From: Anisakis pegreffii
Taxonomy: Eukaryota; Nematoda; Chromadorea; Rhabditida; Anisakidae
Direction of reading: 5' to 3'
DNA: 64,000 bases
NCBI GenBank assembly: GCA_035041965.1
Contig: JAPYMA010003020.1
Coordinates: forward strand, 62,001 to 126,000
Positions 42,101 to 57,100 of the stretch are shown piece by piece. Each line of letters starts with the position of its first letter. Position 1 is the first letter of the stretch. A program made the translations under genes and the position numbers. The notes beneath the pieces were generated by a model. It saw only the letters and a program-made list of their open reading frames with translations. It did no database searches and was not told where the DNA came from.

Positions 42101-45100
42101 TCAGTGAGAAGGTCACGTGCTGAGAACGATATGTCATATGGTATTCATCTCATCCAATGGTATCAAATATCTAAACAAGAAGGCATTGAAAGGGTTGAAC
42201 AGGTATACAGCGAACAAGTCAACTTCAAATAAACAAAGAATCGAGATCTAAAGATACCAACCATTTGACGCGAACCCAGTGCCATCTGGAGCAGACCGGC
42301 GTCGCTCATTGTCTTCGCTGCGACGTCGAACGCCGCAGCAAAGCCAGTCAACGGCACGTGAAAACGCCGTTTTTGGTATGCTGAAATTTTCGATTCATTC
42401 AACAATTTCAATGCGCATCATCTAAAACAGTCAACAGTAGTTCCAACCGAACACATTAACAACAATAACAACTGAGCAACAATTAACGCATCAGAATGAC
42501 TCAGCAATAACGTAACGCAACAGGCTCGTAAACGAACAAATTCATTGGTATTGCACTAAAAAATCAGGTGTGAAACAACTGGAAAATGAGCGAACAATTC
42601 AATTCGTTGAGTCGGATCAAAAATAATGAGACTCTTCCGAATATCCGTCGAAAATTGCAATGGACTGGCAGCCGTGAAAAGGAAATGATTCTCTAAAGAA
42701 AAGTAGAATTTATGAGAACCAAAATGAGGAAGAACGATGATTGTGGAGCATGATGGAGGGAGACTATTGAATAGCGAGAATCTTCACTCGTTCACATTGA
42801 CAACGACAACGCCGAAGTGATTTTCAGACTGCACTGGATGCGGTTATGAACAAGTCTAATATGAGGACGAAAAAGTTGCAATGAAAAAAAGTGGGAAAAA
42901 TTATTTATTGAAGGCTAAAAATGGTGCTGTGTCATGGAAAAGACTCATTCCGTGGTGGCTTGCCATGCAAAATCATCACATCCCGTTGGCAATCTGATCC
43001 ATTTATAAGATGTTCTCATAACCATCGAACTCAGATGTTTGTTACGTTTTTTTCGATTTTGATATCTATGAACACTTCTTGAATCTTTCTAAACTTGAAG
43101 CATTTTATCTAGCCATAAGCATAATTCGACTACTATTCACTGCATGACACTTGTTTTTTAGAGTTGTTAATCACGGATGAAATATTATAAAAACCTCGGA
43201 GATGAACGAAAAATGCCACTAAAAGCGCGCACATTTGATCCATTGCTATCATAATGTACACTAAGAGCAAGTTCCATTTCGAGTGGAAAACCTTAATGCA
43301 TCTTTCTATTAGCATCTTTCCGAAACAGCCAATCAGCCTCATCACAGAGCTCTAGCAGGCAATTAGGAGATGATTCATCTCTAAGTCCATGCAATAATGT
43401 CGATTTCTTGGCTGAACAGACTAATTCAGGGATTACTTTTAATTGAACCCATTGCGAAACGACACCATACATATCAAACAAGTCTAACTGTAAGATGACT
43501 TCTGAAAATGAGCAGGAACTGAACGTGGCATTTGTATGGGTCAATGACCCTTTGACAGTCACATGACGGCAGTGAGCGTTAGTTTGCGATGAAAACAGTT
43601 GAAAATATGAACTAACGAAATAAAGAATCCAATTAGCATCACGAAATAAAAGAATTCATCGAAAGAGTGGCCAAAGGCTAACAATAATAAGTTACACCTA
43701 GGGCATACGAGCCACATTAATTTGATATCCTAGGTGAATGCATGAAACGAGTGTACACAACCGGTAATTACGGCATTGCGTTAGTTAATGAGCATGCTGT
43801 GAGTGCGATTCATAGAAGTTTACTGGATCCATCCGAACTTCAGAGAACGAATCGCGCAAATGAATGCGTAAATAATCGCGCGTTGATATTGAATTAAATT
43901 TAAATTAGTAGAACTGCTCAATGAACGATTTGAGATGAATGAAGAAAAAATTGAGGATTTCTCTTCAACACAAAAACGATCACATGAATTATCAATAAAT
44001 AACCATCTTGCATATGTAACAAAAGCAATAAATTTCCAATTAAAATTGCTTAAATTTATGCGATTCGGATCGCGATAATTCAATTGAAGTAATCAAATTA
44101 ATCGCCTGATTGCTGGCTCCCTGAACCTCAATGAATGATATAATGCGGTTATGAACTCTGGAAAAAAGGCTTCTTTCTGTGAACGGTTAACGTCTCCGAA
44201 CACTAAGGAACTGATTAATTGACGTTTGTTTGAGAGAAGAGGATAATTTCAACTAATTTATGGCATAGTCAGTAAGCAGACAATCTGAAAACAAAAGCAT
44301 ATCATAAGATTTTGAAAATTTATTAAATTTCTCATCACGACTCATTTGATATGTATTCAATCCACTTATTGTACTCATGTCAGGTCTCAGTTGGTAAACG
44401 GCAGTGAGCAATGTTTTTCGCTTAAAGATGAGCAACTGTTCGAATGATCATCGAAAAAGAATTATTGTACGTTTACTCTGAACAAAAAAAGTTGAACGAC
44501 TGAACATAAATCATACTGTTGTTGTTGTTTTATTGAAGAGTAAAATTCAACGAAACACCCAAAAATTTCAAACACAATAAAGAATTTATCAACGATGAAT
44601 GAAGCAGCTAGAAACACTGAAATCAACGATGGATGCTATTCTCGGCAGAATTTCTTAAGAACATCGCCATCAACGATATTTTTATGTGATAAGTGTTTAA
44701 TGTTAGCAATCCTCGTTCAACTTTACACTACTTACACTTACGTCATAATGAACTTGTTTTCGAAACAATGCTTAAATATATCCTGCTTTTAGTTGTAAGA
44801 TAATAAACCAAACGCACACACACTCACTAATCAACCGCACACACGAACATCGTTGAGAATCGTAAACAGTTTTAATGAGCACATAAACTCGGTATATCAT
44901 ATCCGAGAATATTACTTTAGAGAACTGAATTCAAAAGTTCCATTTCACGCACTTGAAACTGAGCTGAAAACTTGCAAATCATCAAATAGTGTTGTATCTT
45001 CGCATATATAAAAAAAATAATACATTGAAAGACGATGCAATGTGAACACAGAATTTGAGCGAAGACTGCAAACGCAACGAATCTATAGCATTGGATAACG

Positions 45101-48100
45101 AACATGAGCTAAACTGCAACTGAATCGAAGGAAAAATCAGTGAATGCGATATCATACACGCTAATAAGTAGGCTGATCTTCATCCAATAGAAACCGCAAA
45201 AATGGAAAGGTTAGTAAGCACTGAGTAATGAACACAAGGTGAATATAACGGAAAAAGAAAATTGCACGGTTGAGACGACTTCAACGGCAATGTTCAAAAA
45301 ATTTTAATAGCAAAAATATTTCTATTCGAAGAATGTTTTGCAAACAATAGACAAATTGCTCTTGAGTTTCTCTGAGACATCTCAATTAGACGAAGAAATC
45401 GTGTTGAATTTTTTCAACATCATTATTTCCATACAGGTCATTATTACGGCAGAATGTGCAATCATAATGGCACGCACATCTAACGGATAATATTTAAATA
45501 AGAACATATTTCGTGCGTAGAGTCAGACCAATTATATTGAAATGTGCCTTCAGAGAAAAGTTTTCATTTCTTCTCCTTACATTCACCAACCATTCATCAT
45601 TTAATACATGCTGATTTCCACATTTTCACATCCGGTTGGTAAAAAGGATCAGCTCCACCGTAATATTACACAATATCACCTTCATGAGAACTGACCCCAA
45701 ACAGCAATGAACACATTTGCCACAAACAGCGCAACAAACATGAATAAGTCGGAAATATGAGCTTTATCGGTAATATAATAAAACTTTGAAAATAGAAGCA
45801 GTAAAAAAGAATTAAATGTTCATCAATTAATATCTCATCACCAATTTCCATGAAGGAATTTCACATTGGGAGGTTTCAGTTAACGATTGCCATTGAATAG
45901 GTTGTTAAGTAATGCAGAGAAGTTGAACTATCAACAAATATTCATTTTCTCATGACGCTTAGCTCACATAAACACTGAAAATTGTTTGTCATCAGTAATA
46001 TAAACAAATTCGAGGATGGGATTTAGTTAGGCTTTGATATGGACTGCGTGCAAAAGTAATATATCGAAAATGTCATCCATACATCGTCGATTTCATTTAA
46101 AAACAGAAATCGAACATTTTGGATTCATTGTGTGGCAGAGGTGATGAATAAATGAACAGCATCTGATTCAGCGATTTCAGCGATATCACGTGAACAACGG
46201 TGACGAAACAAAAAATCCGATGGATATATGACACGACGGCGATTCTTCTTCCTCCTTCTCCTACTCTCAAAGACACGCTATCAAAGCACTGATTGATGAT
46301 GATTAAATGTTGATTACTCAAACTCAAACAATATCGCAAACTTTTTTGCCAATAACGCAATGATGCCACGAAACGTTCCCATATGACGACTCACTTCAGT
46401 GGTGCCTTCTTCAACTGGAACATACCACAAGCAGCGGTTCGAGAACACATGAGTATGAGAATATTCTCATGAAATGCAACATTTTCAGGACCTGTCACAC
46501 CAACACATAGTTCAATGAACATTTGCAACTATGCAATTCACAAATCCGATATAACTCATCAAAATATGAACGAATGCCTTATTGTTAGAAAAAAACAACT
46601 CAAGTTTCAGAAGTGTGTATTCTTAACAGTTTGCTGTTTACGTGTGCCAATTCACATGAAAGTTATCAAAATGTCTAGGGAAAAGTTTTTATGATCAAAT
46701 GACTGGCCAAACAAAAAGTCAGATTTGGCTTGAAGACTTTGTTCGGATGAAATATGGAAAAGAACACACGAGATATTAACAGAATGCTGAAGAAAATTCT
46801 CAATCGATGCGTGGATATGATGAATTGAGAAGGCAGCGTCCAGCCAGCGATTAAATTGCTTAAAATATGTCAGATGAATGCGCATTCAATTCATTTGCAT
46901 TGCATCATGCATTTATGTATCTATGACAATCTGAAAGATACTCTAATATACGATTATTTATTATGTTTAAACATCATCATCTTCGGAAACGATTTATTGT
47001 TATAGAAATAAATAGAAATCTAAATAACACGCAGGTAATGCTCATACTGATATTGATACATCTTCACTTTTATATTTCCTTCCTGAAATATTCATCTGCT
47101 CATATACGGCTAAGCAACTATTGCTCATCTTACGGGTCGATCGATGTATAGCAACGGCTCCTTAACGCCAAATGCGAAACAAGCTTTCAATTGTCATTGC
47201 CCAATTGACCTGTTTTTGATGGCGATTGAAGAAATGTTTATGAGATCAATCGTTTCACAGATATGATTTTCGTCAACAACGACGAAAACAATGCGAAATC
47301 TTCGAACAATATCATCAATTCACAACAAAATCGTAACGGTTAATTCGATTACGGCATTAAATAAGATATCGAATCTGATTGAATAAACTAGACGGATTGG
47401 TTGGCTGCTTTTTCGTGTTATTACTAAAATTTTTTGGAGTATTAAATGTGCGTTTCGCATTTGAACAGCAAAAATTACGGCACTGAATAAGACGACGACA
47501 TTATGTCCGAACTTTTGAACAAATTACGATTGGATTTAGTTCCAGACGGTATTAGGGCTTTAAGCTCACCCGCGACTTTAAGATGAGCCGTTTACATACT
47601 CAAATTTCATTCAGCAAGAAACCAAAAATTCGCAACCCGTTCCCAAGCTGAATGGCATTTTCGACATCTGCAATGTGGAAATAGGATTTCGGTGTTGAAG
47701 TCGACTATAAAACGCATATCTGATAAAATAGATGGTTTGAGAAGTGCTTTCGACGGGTGGAATAACACCACTGAGGAATACTTTAAAACGAACTGCAATG
47801 AATTTGCTATGAGTTGAATTCTGTGAAACAACAAATGCAAAATTCTGAGGATGAATCCAACAATGCATTAAAATGCTCGTTTACACATCTGAAACTCTGC
47901 CTATAAATGTATATAACCAGGAAGGATTCGAATAACAGTAACAAACGGCATTCAGCATGAATATCAATTGATGATTATTGTCAACTAAAGACAGCGATGT
48001 GCTTGAATGATACTTAATCACAATACATAAGCAGCATATCACTGCTGTCACGAAAACTGCAGTGGCTATCAAGCCTATATTATCCATATTTTTTAACTCT

Positions 48101-51100
48101 TCAATACTCCTACCTCATCTCTATGACAACTGAGCTCGAAGAATTATCATGAAGATTCCCTATTGTTTGTGCTAAAATACAAAATTTCCTCCTCACTAAT
48201 TACTCAGGCTTATAGCAGTGAAATGCCATTTAATGATTTCCAGTCATATGCATCGACAGCTCAAGCGTTCACCAATTATCACGCTGTCCAGTTATATGGA
48301 CAGCGTGATCAACCAATGATGCTGGCTTTATTGCTGACTTATCACCATTATCATCAGGCCATCAATTAACTGTGAAACATATCATACTTACTCTAGTATA
48401 AAGTACTAATGTATACGTTTCAAACCGTCTGCATATTCGCGGAATATCAGATATCCCAGCTCAATACGCAACTAGCACACATATTTTCAGCTAAAAGCAA
48501 CTGTCGCCTCGAAACAGCGGTTTACGAACAGCATTCATAGCACACGCATTTGATAAACATTTGATCTCGGAGCTGACTCGTTTTTGACATGAGGAAGAAA
48601 AGCGACCACTGATTCATCAATTCAATCAGATGGACGGACCATTGAACAGAGTCTTCCAAAAGTTCGTGATCAGTAGGATTGATTTTTCCGTTAAAGATAA
48701 AGCAGCACTCGAACACTGCGAGTTGAAGCAAATGTGTAATGACGGCAATCTGAACCACTCATAAATCATAAACCTTAACTTTAATAATTAAACACAACGA
48801 CATATGTCTATAGCCAAGAGGGCGTTGTTGAGAAAATCTTGAGATTCATTCACATTCAACGAAACGAAAGTGTAGGATTAGGGTGTGCGAATGTACGACT
48901 CGAAATATGATTCAAATTAAAGCAGTAGTGCAAATTGTATACAGATGGTAATTATCCAACATAAACCAACAACATGTTTCTATATGAATAATTTCAATAA
49001 ACTCTTCAAATTTGCAACGATGAAAATTGCCAGTTGAAGGATGTGAACGCTGTGATTCATACTCTGCTCTATTCCTTTACATTTCGTGTATCCATTCTAG
49101 AGAACTTCGTTTGGTGACATGCTACATTTGAAGTGGAACTTACAAAGTTCACATTTCAATTGCTACAAAGGTCAGTTTGTGACGCAAAGCGGAATCATTT
49201 TGTATGGCCTCTGATGGTATCGGAAATGATTTCGCATTCTCAGTTGAAAGCTAATTTAAAGCAGTAATCATGAGGAATGAGGAGGAAATGAGGAGAATGG
49301 GTACCTTGTGCGAGAATTCATTCTTTGAAGTCCATATGAGTGAAACTGACAGCGATATGGCCATAATCACAATCGCTTGACAACGATGGTGATAATCACA
49401 GTTGTGAAGGTGAACGAAAAGTGCTAACTGGCATAGGGATGCTATAAGCAACTCAACGAAGAAATACTTCATAAAATGAGGGAGATCTCATCAAAAAAAA
49501 AATCCTAATTCTAATTTAGCTTTGCATGATCTCCTAAAATTCATCACTTTAATGCTAATAATCGTTAGGAAGTGGGCAATTATTTGCGAATTTAGCCGGC
49601 ACTCTTAACAGTAGTACTTATAGCTATTGCACTGATGTGTTCATAAGAGCAAACTGAAGCACGCATGTCATCTTACTCACACTAAAATAAAATTCATATC
49701 TTCAGGCAACAGCTTTTGCATTACTTTAATCAAATTTATATGTGCCAATTCCAAAAGGAAACGAATGATGATTTCATACAACCGAAAAAAGGAATTGATG
49801 ATTCCAGAAAACCTGAATGGATAAATGAAAGATATTTAATGGAAGAACTCTTTATTTCGGCCACATTTAGGCATATCGTAAGAAGTGACGAATATGAATA
49901 TGGCTGGACATAGTTTTCCTATGCAATCGATGATGGCTAGAAACCTGTCATTCCCACATCTACGATAGCAACTAGGCAGGATTCGATGAAACGGTAGATT
50001 AAGAGCTATGGAACAGATACGGATATGCCTACGCTTATTCGCAGAATCACAAGGACAGCAACAAAAGCCGACGGGTTTCTTAATCAGGATGACCGGTTAA
50101 TTAAGCAACGCAGATGAGATTTTTCACTGAGTATCGTAACTAAGGCATCACTTACAGCACCATCGATGAACTGAATTCAACTATGCGTATTTCTGAATCG
50201 AAGTGTAACTGATGAAAATTCAATTCGGCATATGTCATTTTAAGTCAATTTATTAACGGCCTTACTGTTAGACTAAATAAGTTCAGAAATATTTCTGCAA
50301 CAATCCATTAGATCGAAAATTCTTTTGCGAGCAAAACAATCCGGTGAAATCAAGATACGGCTGATAGCATGTTGATACGGTAGTGATGAACAGTAGATTC
50401 ATTGATAGCATTTGAACTGAACGCTTCAGTGCCATTCCAAATTCAACAACAAAGCAAACTGAAAGAGATTCATAGGAAAGATGATTAATCAAACGGAATG
50501 AGCAACTCGAAAATGCTGGAGTGCATCACTCATGCATTGTTCATAAACAAGAAGATCGCGATCATACTACTGAAATGTCATGCGTAAATGTTCATGTGTG
50601 AATGCTTCGAAGCTGATTGTTTGTGGCAGATATCGGAATGTTTGATGTGCTTTAATGTTGTCAGCATCAGTATCAATCCGTCTCATTTCGATATACTATT
50701 CCTCTTATTTGGATATATTAAAATTATCCGAGCGATTTTAATTTGTGTGTGTACGCGAAATGAAAGTATTCAATCTATCAATAGTAATTGAGGAGGAATG
50801 AGAAAACGAACGACTGAATGATTTGTGAAATCGAAAGTCATTACGTGTCGCTTGATAAACATTATTAAAAAATAGAAACAATAGATAAATGTTTGAACAT
50901 TTGAACGATACATTTATCCATCGTCATTCTACGTCACTTTGCATTCCTTCGTTTTTTTGTTTCCGTTTTTGCGCTAGCGGAATTTTGGTGATCCTTCAAA
51001 ACTGACTGCATCAGATCAAATCAGTTTTTAATTTCGTTTCTTGAACTTCAGTTTTCCTTGAACTTTCCTGGTTTAGAATGCGGAAAATTTCTTCAGCTAA

Positions 51101-54100
51101 ATGCAAACGACTACAGAAAGTTAAAAGAGATGAAGAATAAGTGCAAAAGTGATGCCTGAAAGCATGAAAATTAAATTTCTCGCATTGTGAGAGTCGTAAC
51201 TCCTAATCATTCAAACAGTGCTGTATAAAAGCGATTCACTATCACTTATGAATGGATTCCTTTGAAAACGACGAAAATTTCATTCAGTGATTGATATTAT
51301 TAGCTGTTAAACTTAAATGCAATAAATATATCAGCATGATGAAATCTGGCCTAGTCGTACAAAAGTATACTTTTGTTCATTGATTAGAAATTAGACTAGT
51401 AACAGATGTTAGTTTTTAATTTGGTAACACATTCCATATTTGAATGAAAAAATTAGACTCGAAAAAAAACAGCCATTTGGTCGAGCATCTGTTTGCGTTT
51501 CAATATTGCGAACGCTGCTGCTATAAATGCTGCTTTAATCGCGCATCATCAATTCAACTAATGGCATTCGGCGAGAATTTATATCCGTTTTTATGGTGCG
51601 CAATGCATTCGTGCCGTCAGAACGTGTCAATTTGATGTTCCCCAGATGAAATTGCTCACTGTCAGTATAAAAATCAAATCAAACCTCAAACTATATCAGA
51701 TTTCCATGGTGAATTATCAGAGATAATTCACCAAAGAAAAACGAAACAAAACAGCGTTGATTGTCATAAATAAAAGATAGCTGTTGAAAATTTTTGTGAT
51801 GGTGAAATTTTTTAATGTATTCATTGATCTCATGATAACCACTATCAGTTTGACCTTCATGCTTTCAGTAAAAACAACTTGAGAACGTTGAAAGTTTTTG
51901 AGAAATGTGATAAATTTCCGCGACATTCATTCACGAGACCCTACCTCGCGGTCTTATTCTCTCATTGCGTCATACATATACGATAGTGATCAATCAGAAA
52001 ATTTAGCGTTCTATTCGATAGACCTCTAAGAATGATCACTTACTGTTAACGCTTCTGTACAAAAACAGTAACAAACACCACAAATCACATCATATCGTGT
52101 TCTCTCATTGTCAGTGCAATATTCTCTCGCCTGAACGAAAGTTTAATGTTAAGATAATATAGGAAGTTCCTATATTATCTTAAGATAATATAGGAACATT
52201 TACGATTCATTAATAACGGTGATAATGAAGAGCACAAAAATAGAAAAATGAAGTTTGTGCCTACATATAATTGGAAAATGTGTGCATTGCATAGTTGCCA
52301 TCTATCAAAAGAGAAACGAAGTGAACTGTCGAAAAAAATTGGGAAAAACAATAATTGAAGGACATAAATTATAAACCTTAACGAACGCCACCAACGTCAA
52401 CAGTATGACAAATTGTTCCCAGTTATCATTTGTCAAATGCTCAAATTAATCCAAATAGAAAATGCTTCGTACCTTTCAAAGGCAGATATGGAATGTTCAT
52501 TCATTTCATTCATAAATAAATATTGAACTAAAGTGGACCACTGAGTTAAGGTCAATGTTAACAAAAAGGAAGCAATTTGTCGTCAGTATGAACTGAATTC
52601 TCGGTGCTACCGATAAGAGGTTTACATTGATGCCAAAAAATTGTGTTCTTAACAGATTCACTCTTTCGTTTCATATTGTCATAAGCCAGCTATTTCATTT
52701 TCGGTCAAAATTTCAACATTTTCTAAAAAGCCTCCACTGAAATGCGCTAAAATGAAGTGGTAGATTGGAACAATGGAACTGATGAACAAACAAAATAATA
52801 TATACGTTCGCAATGCACAAATACTTCCACGTAACTGACTGGACGTTAATCACGATTGTAAATTTCATTAGAAATTCATTTTTATTCTTTGTTCAATCAC
52901 ATCGATTTTTCTTTCCTATTACTCATCCCCTTCATTCACTTACATCGTCAACAAACAATCTCGCATTGTCAACAGCGAAAATCATTCAATTTCATCTCCT
53001 CTACTGGATCTACGATGAGCTTCAATATAATGCGTACATATGTCAGATCCGAGGAATATCCAATCAAACTTCACCAAGAAAAGTCTCCAATCGATGTACT
53101 TTAATGTGAAAAAAAAAACATCGGAATAAAAATTAATATCGTCGTGTTCTACTAATTAATTACTCGGTTGTGTTCACTTGGCCTGCTCACCCAGCCATCG
53201 GAGTTATGTGAATTGAGTGAGGATAAAACAATGTGCACGGAAACGCGAGCATTGTGGCCAGCAATGTTACGAACGTTTGACAGCCTGCCTGCCGATCCAG
53301 ATAATCCAGGTAATCGTCGTTTTCTAAGAGATTATTCTTTATGGGATTGTTCGATTCGTTTGCTTGATACGGAAGGACATGAAATTCAATGAAAATCAAT
53401 TTGTTCTCGAGAGGAAACATTCGTGTTTCATTTAGATGCGATCATTTCATATATCTTTTATCTGTGAGAATTTGTATCTTTTTTATCTGTGAGAATTTGG
53501 CGAGAAAATTTTTGTAGAATTCGTAGCAAAACGGGAAGTTTACATAGAACTCACGCTTTTGATAAATGTTTTATGCATTACGGCTTGCTGATAGGATTGA
53601 TTGTGCGCAAGCATCGCGTACTTTAAATAGAAACACTATGGAGCATTATCGGCTATGGGAAAAGAAACACGAAAGGAAATGAAATATGCCATTTCAGTCG
53701 CAATTATGAATTGGAATTTATGAGCAGTAAACTTGTTGCTGGTTGCGTTTGGCAGTGCGAGGAAATGATCATGGGAATTCGAGAAGACGATCACAACAAT
53801 CCGTGATGTGTGGCAAGAAAAAGAGTGGCAACAGAACACTTCCCTCGATAAACATTCCAGCAACGATACTATGCATATTCCATGGAAAGGAATTAAGAAA
53901 CCACTCATAAAATTTTGCACTTATTGTTGATAAGTTGTCCAACATAACAACATCAACAATATTATGCGTTGAACATTTCCAGGACACTATAGCTGGTGTG
54001 AGGAGCTTGTTCAGCAGATCAAAACGATGAATTATTTACACTGCAAACTCGATAATCAAATAAATTTTTTACGAGTTATTGGATAGGAGAATTATCATCA

Positions 54101-57100
54101 TACGTGTGTGTATATTTCCAGATATTCTTCGATTTCAGACTATACTTTATGCATACAAAACATTCAATGAAACGTAACCAAATAATAGGTGATGTAATAT
54201 AACAAAAAAAATAAACAAATCCACTCAAATCAGTTACATCTCTGATCCAATCGCATTCAACGCTAATTTCAATCAATCCAACAAGATCACCTCTTGCCGA
54301 ATCGATTTTTATTCTATCAGCGATCGATCGCATTAATAGTGCTAACGAACAACTTTCACGATACTAAAAGGAAATCGGGTGCAATTTTATAGTCGACTAG
54401 TATGATGAAGACGATGAAATTTCCCGAATGAACAAACAATGAATTCGTGCGATTTTATCAATCCTGTGACATTTCCAAGCGATTGCTTCGAAGATCAAGT
54501 GAAGGCGGAGAAAGATGAGGGACGGAGAGGTGGGACTTCAGAATGAGAATTTTGAATGAGTGTCACACCATTTTAGACTGCCACTGGGGTGGGAAACCAT
54601 TTCATAAGGTTAGTTGTACGGGAAACCGAAAGTCCCGAAACTAAACGAACAACGTGCACCACAAAGAAGAGCATATACAAACAAAACGCTTGATTCCTAA
54701 CGAAACCCCGAATCAGAATATAGTATATCGGATAGAGTGATGAAGATGAATCGAAGTTATCGATGACAGATACTAAATGATAAACGATCACGAATGTATC
54801 ATGATGAACTTGTAAGAATGATGACGGATCGGACGAATTTCGTCATAGACAGATGGCAGAATGACTCAACCGAGCTTATGTGTTGCCAAATTGCGTCAAA
54901 TGGCAATAAAGAACTGGTTTAGGTTTTTGGATTTGTATGCAAACGAACAGATGCGATATATGAAATGCAGAGAATAGTTTTGGCTATTCTCCGCCAGCAC
55001 TAATCGTCAGCAACACCGAAAAGAAGCGATAAGATAAGTGAATTACTTATTTGTAGCTTTCGTTATAGTTTTCGTTATCCGTGACAAAAACTAGAGTTTT
55101 TGACGTAGAGCCGAAACTGTAACATTAGTCAACGGATAAGGATTAAGATGTTCAACTGATCATTGTAATCACAATAGTACTGCATTTGGTAACAATAACA
55201 CCGTTAATGATGACCCACCTAATTCAGTAATAAATGATAATTATTACAATAAGCAACCATTTTTCATACCATTGAGCAGAGGTGACAGTGTTGGGCAAGC
55301 GTTAAAAATTATCTTGGAACCGAATAATGTTATTAATAGAAGAAACAAAAAGTTCAGAAAAAGTTTAGAAAAAAAAGAAACTAATTTCAGATTTATGGAA
55401 AATTTTTCAGGTGAAATTCTTCAATAGATGTAGCAGTCTTAACAAACGAGCATGATATTCACCTAGAAGAAATACTGTTTCATACCGAAAAGATGTCCCG
55501 GCAGCATGAGCCGAGCAAGCGAGTTGGAGCATAAGAAATAAATAAAATTATTACTAATTCAACTTTACACATGTTTGAGGCAATAGGCAGGTCTGGCTGA
55601 TTACGCAGGAAGAAATGGGTGACTCATTTATGCCATTATTTACTGAAAGTATTGAAGCAGTTGATGGACTTTATCTGAGAGCAATCAGAAATAAAACTTA
55701 ATAAACTGAAAGCGACAGTTTTGTTGACTGAAATGATTGAAATTCGTTTGTTTGTTTGTTTGTTTGTTTCGTGTAACGATGCTAATCTCTTCGGTAAGCA
55801 TGACGAGGTACTGTCCTGAGAAATCAGTTAGTTTGGCGGAAACGTTTTGTTGGGGTAGTATTGTTTGCAAATCAAACAATATCTCTTGATTCCATTGATC
55901 TGATCTCAAACACCTCGGTGGAGCAGATAAACGAGTTGTACTTGAAGCTGAATGATTGTTAAAATCGATTCAATTCGAATTTATGACATCCAATAACATT
56001 CCAAAATGAACATTTTCCACTTTTTTTTCAATGCTCAATACACCACTTTATGTGGTCCTCTCGAAATTTAACATTTCACTTCAATTCAGGAAATGATGTC
56101 ATAGTTTTTAATGTTTATGTTGCAGTGTACATATGAAGGAAGTAACTCATTTATAAGTTCAATATACACTGCTTTCGAGAATGAAAAATTGATTGTAAAA
56201 TACGGCCGAAGTGATGGGAAAATTGTTCGCTCGAATCAAAAAAGCAAAGAAATTCAGAGTTGAATGAACTGGATGGGATGGGAGTTCGTGCACATATGAC
56301 TTTGGTCGTGACTGTTGTTGTGGCTTAGAAAAAGAAGCACATTTCATTTCAAGATTCGAGTCTTTTCTTATGAATCCGAAAAAAAACTGACCACCACATT
56401 ACATCATTTCAACCACACTCAATTCTACGATCTCGCATCGCATAGATTTTCAATTCCCAATTCACAATAGCTCAATGACTTGGGTTCATGACCGGAAAAG
56501 ATTTCAATAACAATTTCTGTGCATGAGGTACTCATGACCTAACAAAACTGAACGAGAAATAAGAAAGCAAAACGGGTGTGACTGCACAAGAAGGTGATTT
56601 GAACGCAACACATTTCAAACTTTCATATATCATTAAGTATGAATCGTAAAACAATCACGATAGGCATAACTGAGAGATTGAAAAATAATATTCCAATTCA
56701 CTTAATTATGAATCATTTAATTGATATGAATGAATAGCACGAGTGTGATCATAAACTGCATTTGAAACGAGTGAATTCAAAGGTATAACTTTCCTACAAG
56801 TCAACAAATTCCTACAATTGCTAGTGGCACGAAAAAATAAATTGAAAATTTCGAATCAGAGAGAAAATTATCATTCCATTCAGATAACAAACCGTAACGA
56901 ATGAAAATTTGGAAAAAAAAACATTCGTTCATAATTTCATTTTTGAGGAGTAAAAAATCGAACAAATTCCTAATCGAATGAAGTGATTCATTTGAAATCA
57001 GTGAAATTGGTTTGACGAGAACTAAACGAACAACTTTAGATAATTGAAATACAGTCATATATTATTATTTATGTCATATATACAGTCATATATTATCATC

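Noticed and set aside
41662..42107. Two overlapping plus-strand frames, one with a Tyr/Gln-rich segment
   Set aside because: Protein-like in places, but two competing frames, no splice context and no homologue; too weak to call.
48163..48369. Plus-strand frame after an acceptor-like cag, ending TAA
   Set aside because: Could be a terminal exon, but no upstream exon in phase was found and part of it is a palindrome.
56290..56345. Minus-strand segment PQQQSRPKSYVHEL after a good acceptor
   Set aside because: No acceptable donor and no phase link to the other exons.
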